The translations under genes and the position numbers were made by a program. A stretch of DNA of 64,000 bases, taken from Cryptosporangium minutisporangium (GTDB taxonomy: Bacteria > Actinomycetota > Actinomycetes > Mycobacteriales > Cryptosporangiaceae). Below the pieces are notes generated by a model. It worked only from the letters and a program-made list of their open reading frames with translations, made no database searches and had not been told where the DNA came from. Where the stretch lies: contig NZ_BAAAYN010000023.1 of assembly GCF_039536245.1 (NCBI RefSeq), positions 68,875 through 132,874 on the forward strand, written 5' to 3'. How positions within the stretch are numbered: the first letter of the stretch is position 1; each line of letters starts with the position of its first letter. Of the stretch, positions 58,816 through 64,000 are shown in pieces.

Positions 58816-58863
58816 CCCGCTGCGGCGCCGCCCGGGGCGAGGACGGACCGGCGCTGCGGCGGG
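58816..58863 (+). terminator. Terminator hairpin after the precursor gene
   Basis: CCCGCTGCGGCGCCG pairs with CGGCGCTGCGGCGGG along 15 positions in RNA (two G-U pairs) with an 18-base loop, directly after the precursor stop. Confidence 0.55.
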
Positions 58864-58897
58864 GCGGATCAGGCAGGCACTGAAACCCGGTGCCTGT

Positions 58898-59344
58898 TCA
58901 CTGGTCGCGTGTCCACGTCCCGACCACCATCAGCGTCTTCGTGCCGGTGACCGGGCCGGCGTTGCGCAGGGTGTCGATCGTCTCGCGCAGATGCGCCACG
59001 TCGCGGGCCCGCAGGTAGATGAGGGCGTCGGGGTCGCCGGCGATCCCGTAGATGGCCTGGACCGCAGGCACCTTCGACGCCGACGCGACGATCTCGCTCA
59101 CCCGGGTCCGGCCGGTGTAGCGCAACTCGGTGAACGCCTCGATCCCCCACCCCAGGCGCGCGTAGTCGACCTGCACGGTGAAGCCGGTGATCACCCCGAT
59201 CTCCCGCATGCGGTCCACCCGGCGCTTGACCGCGGCGACGGACAGCCCCACGGTGCTCGCCATGTCCGAGTAGGTGCGCCGGCCGTCCTCGCGCAGCAGG
59301 GTGAGCAGGCGCTCGTCGATCTCGTCGATCTCGCTGGTGGTCAC
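58898..59344 (-). CDS. Lrp/AsnC family transcriptional regulator
   Basis: 148 residues: an AsnC helix-turn-helix (about 5-55, with TYSDMASTVGLSVAAVKRRV) and an Lrp ligand-binding (RAM) domain (about 65-145). It is expected to sense an amino acid and control the divergent indolepyruvate oxidoreductase and downstream dehydrogenase. I chose GTG 59344 because GGAGGG precedes it; an ATG five codons earlier contains that sequence. Confidence 0.88.
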   Translation of the reverse strand: MTTSEIDEIDERLLTLLREDGRRTYSDMASTVGLSVAAVKRRVDRMREIGVITGFTVQVDYARLGWGIEAFTELRYTGRTRVSEIVASASKVPAVQAIYGIAGDPDALIYLRARDVAHLRETIDTLRNAGPVTGTKTLMVVGTWTRDQ

Positions 59345-59522
59345 GCTCGGACCCTCCATCCGTCTGCGCAAACTATTGCCGGCTCCGGCGCTGATTCAAC
59401 ACTTCCTTTGCGTTGCCTTCGCCTGATTGCGTCAGAAGGTTGCGTCTGTGATGGGCGACACCTTCTCCTGTACTCCTCGACCGAAGGCACATCCTCGGCT
59501 CCTCGCCCAGGACGGAGGACGC
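59345..59522. promoter_or_regulatory. Divergent control region with Lrp-like repeats
   Basis: The 178 bp between the Lrp gene and the oxidoreductase gene hold GCAA-acta-TTGC (59368-59379) and a direct repeat TTGCGTC at 59427-59433 and 59440-59446 (13-bp period). These are plausible binding sites for the divergent Lrp protein; no firm -10/-35 pair was found. Confidence 0.35.
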
Positions 59523-62500
59523 ATGACCAGCACCGTGACCCTCGACGACAAGTACCTCGCCGAACGCGGCAACGTTCTGATCTCCGGCATCCAGGCACTG
59601 GTTCGGCTGACCCTCGAACAACGCCGCATCGATGCGGCGCGGGGACTCGACACGCGAGCCTTCGTCTCCGGTTACCAGGGGTCGCCGCTGGGTGGGGTCG
59701 ACGCGGAGATGGGCCGGGCGAAGCGCTTCCTCGACGAGCGGGGGGTCGTCTTCCGGGCCGGCGTGAACGAGGAGCTCGCGGCGACCGCGGTCGCCGGCAC
59801 CCAGCTGCTCGGCGCGCTGCCGGGTCGACGGCACGACGCGGTCACCGGCTACTGGTACGGCAAGAACCCCGGCCTCGACCGGGCCGCCGACGCCATCCGC
59901 CACGGCAACCTCGCCGGCACGTCCGCGCTCGGCGGGGCAGTCGCCTGGATCGGGGACGACCCGGCCAGCAAGTCCTCGACCGTGCCGAGCTCCTGCGAGC
60001 CGATCGCACAAAGCTTGTCGATGCCGCTGCTCGCTCCGGGGTCGGTGGCCGAGATCATCGAGTTCGGCCTGCACGCCGTCGCGATATCGCGGGCTTCCGG
60101 CTTGTGGACCGGGTTGAAGATCGTCGCGGACATCGCCGACGCCTCGGCCGTGATCGACATCGGTGGGTGCGGGCACGGGATCCCGAGGACGTCGGCTGCT
60201 GCCCGTTCCGTCTCACCGCCGTTGGTCGGTCCGGCCGCGCTCGACGCCGAGTTCGACGTCCTCACCCGCCGGCTGGACCTGGCTCGGGCCTATGCCCGGG
60301 AGGCGGGGCTCAACCGCGTCGCGTTCTCGGCACACCGCGCCCGCCTCGGCATTCTCGCTTCCGGCACCGGCTACGCCGTCGTGCAGCGGGCGCTGGAGGA
60401 CCTCGGCCTGGACGAGGGGGCGATGGCGACGCTCGGCCTGCGCCTGATCCGCCTGGCGATGCCGTTCCCGGTCGACGCCGACACGCTCGCCGAGCTGACC
60501 GGTGACCTCGAGGAGGTGCTCGTCGTCGAGGACAAGGTGCCGTTCCTCGAGGATCACCTGAAGGCGTCGCTGTACCGTCGGGCGGAGGCGCCCAACGTCG
60601 TCGGGCGGCGGGACGAGCGCGGGCGGCCGCTGCTGACGCCGCGTGGACAGCTCGGCGCCGAGGACGTGGCTCGCGCGCTGGCCACTCGGATCGAGACGGT
60701 GCTCGGCCCCGACCGGTTGCCGCGCAGCGCGACGGCGTATCTGGAGTCGATCCGGCCGGTCCGCACGGCTCGGATCGCGCTGCCGCTGGCGTCGGATTCC
60801 GGCCGCCGCACCCCCTACTTCTGCTCCGGCTGCCCGCACAACACCTCGACCCGCACGTCCGACGACACGCTGGTCGGCGTCGGCATCGGCTGCCACGCGA
60901 TGATCGCGATCTCCGGGGAAGGCCGCGGCAACCAGATCGGCCTCACCCAGATGGGCGGGGAGGGCGCCCAGTGGATCGGTCTGGCGCCGTTCACCGACGA
61001 CCGGACGTTCGTGCAGAACCTCGGGGACGGCACGTTCTTCCACTCCGGGTCGCTGGCCGTCCGCGCCGCGGTCGCCGCCGGCCTGACCATGACCTACAAG
61101 CTGCTGTACAACGACGCGGTCGCGATGACCGGTGGGCAGCGCGCCGAGGGGCGGATGGACGTCCCCACGATCACCCGGCTCCTGGCGTTGGAGGGTGTGC
61201 GCCGCATCGTCGTCACGACCGACGACCCGGATCGGTACCGGGGCGTCGCACTGGACCCGATCGCCTCGGTCCGCCACCGGGACGACTTCGCCGCGGCGGA
61301 GGACGAGCTCACCGCGCTCGACGGCGTCACCGTGCTGATCCACGACGATCGCTGCGCGGCCGAGGAGCGGCGGCTGCGCAAGCGGGGAGCGCTCCCGACT
61401 CCCGCCGAGAGGGTGGTCGTCAACGAGCGCGTGTGCGAGGGCTGCGGCGACTGCGGTGACGTCTCCACCTGCCTGTCGGTGCAGCCGGTCGAGACCGAGT
61501 TCGGCCGCAAGACCCGCATCCACCAGCCGTCCTGCAACTCCGACTTCAGCTGCCTCAAGGGTGACTGTCCCTCGTTCCTGCTGGTCGAGCCCGGCAGCCG
61601 GGCCCGCCGGGAGGTGCCCGCGCTCCCCGTCGACCTGGTCGAGCCGGAGTCGCGGCTCACCGGGGACAGCACGCTGATCCGGATGCCCGGCATCGGCGGA
61701 ACCGGCGTGGTGACCGTCTCGCAGATCCTGCAGATGGCCGCCCACCTCGACGGGCGGTTCGCCGCGGGGCTGGAGCAGGTGGGCTTGGCGCAGAAGGGTG
61801 GTCCGGTCGTCTCCGACGTCCGAATCGCCAAGAGCCGGGTGAGCGGCTCGCTGCGGGCGTCGCGCGGCACCGCGGACGTGCTGCTCGGCTTCGACCTGCT
61901 CGGTGCCGCCGACGCCGCCAATCTCGCCGTCACCCGGCCCGGCCACACCGTTGCAGTAATCAACTCCGCGATCGTTCCGACGGCGGCGATGGTCACCGGC
62001 CGGGTGCTGCCCGGCTCTCCGGACGACGCGCTGGAGCGGATCGCCGCGACGACGGTGGACCCGCTCCACCTGGACGCGCAGCGCCTCTCCGAACTGCTCT
62101 TCGACGACCACCTGCCGGCGAACATGCTGCTGGTGGGCGCCGCCTACCAGCACGGGGTGATACCGATCCCGGCTGAGGCCATCGAAGCGGCGATCCGGCT
62201 CAACGGGTCGGCGGTCGACAAGACTCTCGCCGCGTTCCGCTGGGGCCGCGCCGCGGTGCTCGACCGCGAGGCGGTGTTCGCCGCGGTGACCACGCCCGCG
62301 CAGGCCGTGGTTGAGGTCGGCCCGCGCGACCGCGCGCTCGCCGGAGCGGGGGCCGATGCGCTGACTTCCGTGCTGGCCACCCGGGTCGCCGACCTCACCG
62401 GCTTCCAGGACGAGGCCTACGCGGCCCGCTACGCCGAGGACGTCCGCCGGGTCACCACGCTGGCGACCGAGCGCGCCGGTGTCGACGCCGGGCACCGGAT

Positions 62501-62996
62501 CGGCCTCGCCTACGCCCGGGGCCTGCACAAGCTCATGGCGTACAAGGACGAGTACGAGGTGGCCCGGCTCCACCTCGATCCGGTGGAGCGGGCTCGCCGG
62601 GCCGAGCAGTTCGGCGCCGACGCCACTGTCTCCGTCCTGTTGCACCCGCCGGTGCTGCGGGCCCTCGGGATGAAGCGCAAGATCCGGCTGGGCGGCCGCA
62701 GCGCCACCGCCGCCTTCACCACTCTGCGCGCCGCGCGGCGTCTGCGCGGCACCCGACTCGACGCGTTCGGCTACGCCGAGGTCCGCCGGGTCGAGCGGGC
62801 ACTCATCGGCGAGTACCGAGCGCTCGTGCGCCGTGCGCTCCGCCATCTCGACGCGGGCACCGCGGACCGGGTCGAGGCGCTCGCCGGCCTTCCCGACGTC
62901 GTCCGCGGATACGAGGACATCAAGCTCGCGAACGTCGAACGGTTCCGGACGCAGGCAGCAGCCCTGCTCACATCCCTCGGAGAGGAACAACGATGA
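59523..62996 (+). CDS. Indolepyruvate ferredoxin oxidoreductase family protein
   Basis: 1157 residues, one chain. An N-terminal ThDP pyrimidine-binding part (GYQGSPLGGVDAEM, about 44-57) and a ThDP-binding part (CSGCPHN, GIGCHAM, about 435-465) are followed by a Cys-rich segment (VCEGCGDCGDVSTC, CNSDFSCLKGDCPS) and a gamma domain (GIGGTGVVTVSQIL, about 723-736). It oxidatively decarboxylates arylpyruvates or branched 2-keto acids to acyl-CoA with ferredoxin. It lacks a separate ferredoxin partner in the window. ATG 59523 follows GACGGAGGA. The next gene overlaps its stop. Confidence 0.9.
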   Translation: MTSTVTLDDKYLAERGNVLISGIQALVRLTLEQRRIDAARGLDTRAFVSGYQGSPLGGVDAEMGRAKRFLDERGVVFRAGVNEELAATAVAGTQLLGALPGRRHDAVTGYWYGKNPGLDRAADAIRHGNLAGTSALGGAVAWIGDDPASKSSTVPSSCEPIAQSLSMPLLAPGSVAEIIEFGLHAVAISRASGLWTGLKIVADIADASAVIDIGGCGHGIPRTSAAARSVSPPLVGPAALDAEFDVLTRRLDLARAYAREAGLNRVAFSAHRARLGILASGTGYAVVQRALEDLGLDEGAMATLGLRLIRLAMPFPVDADTLAELTGDLEEVLVVEDKVPFLEDHLKASLYRRAEAPNVVGRRDERGRPLLTPRGQLGAEDVARALATRIETVLGPDRLPRSATAYLESIRPVRTARIALPLASDSGRRTPYFCSGCPHNTSTRTSDDTLVGVGIGCHAMIAISGEGRGNQIGLTQMGGEGAQWIGLAPFTDDRTFVQNLGDGTFFHSGSLAVRAAVAAGLTMTYKLLYNDAVAMTGGQRAEGRMDVPTITRLLALEGVRRIVVTTDDPDRYRGVALDPIASVRHRDDFAAAEDELTALDGVTVLIHDDRCAAEERRLRKRGALPTPAERVVVNERVCEGCGDCGDVSTCLSVQPVETEFGRKTRIHQPSCNSDFSCLKGDCPSFLLVEPGSRARREVPALPVDLVEPESRLTGDSTLIRMPGIGGTGVVTVSQILQMAAHLDGRFAAGLEQVGLAQKGGPVVSDVRIAKSRVSGSLRASRGTADVLLGFDLLGAADAANLAVTRPGHTVAVINSAIVPTAAMVTGRVLPGSPDDALERIAATTVDPLHLDAQRLSELLFDDHLPANMLLVGAAYQHGVIPIPAEAIEAAIRLNGSAVDKTLAAFRWGRAAVLDREAVFAAVTTPAQAVVEVGPRDRALAGAGADALTSVLATRVADLTGFQDEAYAARYAEDVRRVTTLATERAGVDAGHRIGLAYARGLHKLMAYKDEYEVARLHLDPVERARRAEQFGADATVSVLLHPPVLRALGMKRKIRLGGRSATAAFTTLRAARRLRGTRLDAFGYAEVRRVERALIGEYRALVRRALRHLDAGTADRVEALAGLPDVVRGYEDIKLANVERFRTQAAALLTSLGEEQR

Positions 62997-64000
62997 ACTC
63001 TTTTCAACCTCACACATCTCCGCAGGGTGAGCGCCGTCCGCAGGGGTCGGTCGAAAAGAATTCAATGACGTTGTCCCAGACGATGGCCGCCCGCGACTTC
63101 GAGCAGGTCGTGGTCTGCCGTGATCCGAACAGCGGCCTCGAGTCGGTGATCGCCGTGCACGACACCACCCTCGGCCCGTCGTTGGGTGGCATCCGCATGC
63201 GGGCCTACCCCAGCCAGGACGCCGCTCTGGCCGACGCGCTGGACCTCGCCGAGGCGATGACCTACAAGGCCGCCCTCGCCGGTCTGGAGCTCGGCGGCGG
63301 CAAGAGCGTCATCAACGCGGATCCGACGTCCCCCCACCGTCGAGAGTTGCTGGCCGCGCACGCGCGCTACATCGCCGGGTTGGGTGGCCGCTACATTCCC
63401 GCGGTCGACATGGGCACCAGCCCCGAAGACCTGGAGCTCGTCGGTCACTACGTGCCGACGGTCGCGAGCCAGCGTCGCGATCCGTCGTACTTCACCGCGC
63501 GCGGTGTGGTCGCGAGCATCCGCGCCGCGCTCGGGCTCACCAGCGCTACCGGCCTGCGGGACGCGCACGTGGCCGTGCAGGGTCTCGGTCACGTCGGCCG
63601 GCACGTCGTCGCGTTGCTCGCCGAGGAGGGCGCCCGGCTGACCGTCGGCGACATCGACGCGGCACGGGTCCGCGAGGTTCGCGATCGATTCGGGGCCACG
63701 GCCGTCCCGGCGGACGAGGTGCTGATCACCGACGCCGACGTCGTCTGCCCCTGCGCGGGCGGAGCAGCGATCACCGAGCCGGTACTCGACCGCCTCAAGG
63801 CGCGCTACGTCATCGGTGCCGCCAACAACGTGCTCGCCGACCAGAGCCTCGCCGGTGGACTCATGCAGCGCGGGATCGTCCACGTCCCGGACTTCGTCGC
63901 CAACGCCGGTGGCCTCATCGCCTGCGAGGCGGAGCTCCGCGGCGACGACTCCGGGGTGCTGGACCGGGTCGACGGCATCGGCGACACCGCGGTGGCGATC
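62993..64000 (+). CDS. Leu/Val/Phe dehydrogenase (Glu/Leu/Phe/Val dehydrogenase family), 3' end outside window
   Basis: 336 residues are visible and the frame is open to the window end. GGIRMRAYPS, the catalytic Lys in MTYKAALAGLELGGGKSVI and the dinucleotide fold VQGLGHVGRHVVALL mark the amino acid dehydrogenase family. It deaminates branched or aromatic amino acids with NAD+, giving the 2-keto acids used by the enzyme upstream. I start at ATG 62993, which overlaps the upstream stop and has GAGAGGA at 6-7 bases; ATG 63065, where similarity begins, has no ribosome binding site. The first 24 residues are a less GC-rich, non-conserved extension. Confidence 0.85.
   Translation, partial: MNSFQPHTSPQGERRPQGSVEKNSMTLSQTMAARDFEQVVVCRDPNSGLESVIAVHDTTLGPSLGGIRMRAYPSQDAALADALDLAEAMTYKAALAGLELGGGKSVINADPTSPHRRELLAAHARYIAGLGGRYIPAVDMGTSPEDLELVGHYVPTVASQRRDPSYFTARGVVASIRAALGLTSATGLRDAHVAVQGLGHVGRHVVALLAEEGARLTVGDIDAARVREVRDRFGATAVPADEVLITDADVVCPCAGGAAITEPVLDRLKARYVIGAANNVLADQSLAGGLMQRGIVHVPDFVANAGGLIACEAELRGDDSGVLDRVDGIGDTAVAI

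Noticed and set aside
1-64000. Many long open frames opposite or shifted to the annotated genes
   Set aside because: They are Arg/Pro/His-rich, overlap clear genes on the other strand or frame, and show no motifs; this is expected in DNA of this GC content.
1-64000. Insertion sequences, integrases, tRNA or rRNA genes
   Set aside because: No transposase or integrase motifs and no recognisable tRNA cloverleaf or rRNA sequence were seen; a covariance-model scan would be needed to exclude small RNAs.

Overview
The window is high-GC DNA (roughly 70% by eye) with GTG starts, ATGA/GTGA stop-start overlaps, SigE-family sigma factors and a SARP regulator. All of this points to an actinomycete. I cannot assign a genus from the sequence alone. 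No rRNA, tRNA, phage integrase, transposase or CRISPR array is visible.

Left third (1 to about 28.7 kb): a stress and ion-homeostasis island. It holds a DUF2252 tail, a K+ channel, two M24 peptidase homologues (one with most metal ligands lost), an MFS exporter, a lipid kinase, two calcineurin-like phosphoesterase homologues (again one degenerate), three DUF7144 membrane proteins, PPK2, a P-type ATPase, SulP, DUF1269, a membrane-anchored phosphodiesterase, a CinY-like protein, an NhaP antiporter, an M20 peptidase, a TRIC-type channel, an APC permease and HdeD. Nearly every transcription unit here is preceded by one imperfect 17-bp dyad, TCRYCC-N5-GGRYGA. I located eleven copies between 2.3 and 28.7 kb and noticed none further right. 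This looks like one regulon occupying contiguous DNA.

Middle (28.7 to 43.6 kb): ordinary accessory genes. There is a phosphotransferase remnant, a YchJ-like gene behind a 10-codon leader, a nucleotide kinase-like protein, two SigE-family sigma factor plus membrane-partner pairs (31.0 and 35.0 kb), an SDR, a lipoprotein, an ArsR/SRPBCC pair, a VOC protein, a kynurenine operon (tryptophan dioxygenase, kynureninase, PaaX regulator), an FAD monooxygenase and a GntR/FadR regulator.

43.8 to 53.7 kb: a complete, tightly coupled non-phosphorylative L-fucose operon: fuconate dehydratase, sugar ABC importer, aldo/keto reductase, mutarotase, lactonase, FAH-type hydrolase and SDR. It ends in a LarA-type racemase that could process the lactate produced. 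After it lie the fused 3' halves of an HxlR regulator and a RidA gene, apparently a head-to-head pair that lost both 5' ends.

54.1 to 58.9 kb: the most unusual locus. It has an S26 signal peptidase, a MauE-like protein, a TlpA/MauD-like CxxC protein, an ABC exporter without a peptidase domain, a SARP regulator and a 75-residue precursor with eight cysteines and an Ala-Ser-Ala|Cys cleavage site. I read it as a cluster for an exported, disulfide-rich peptide, with SARP-type 11-bp repeats in front of the precursor.

58.9 to 64.0 kb: an Lrp regulator, a three-domain indolepyruvate ferredoxin oxidoreductase and the start of a Leu/Val/Phe dehydrogenase (cut by the window end), a branched-chain or aromatic amino acid catabolic module.
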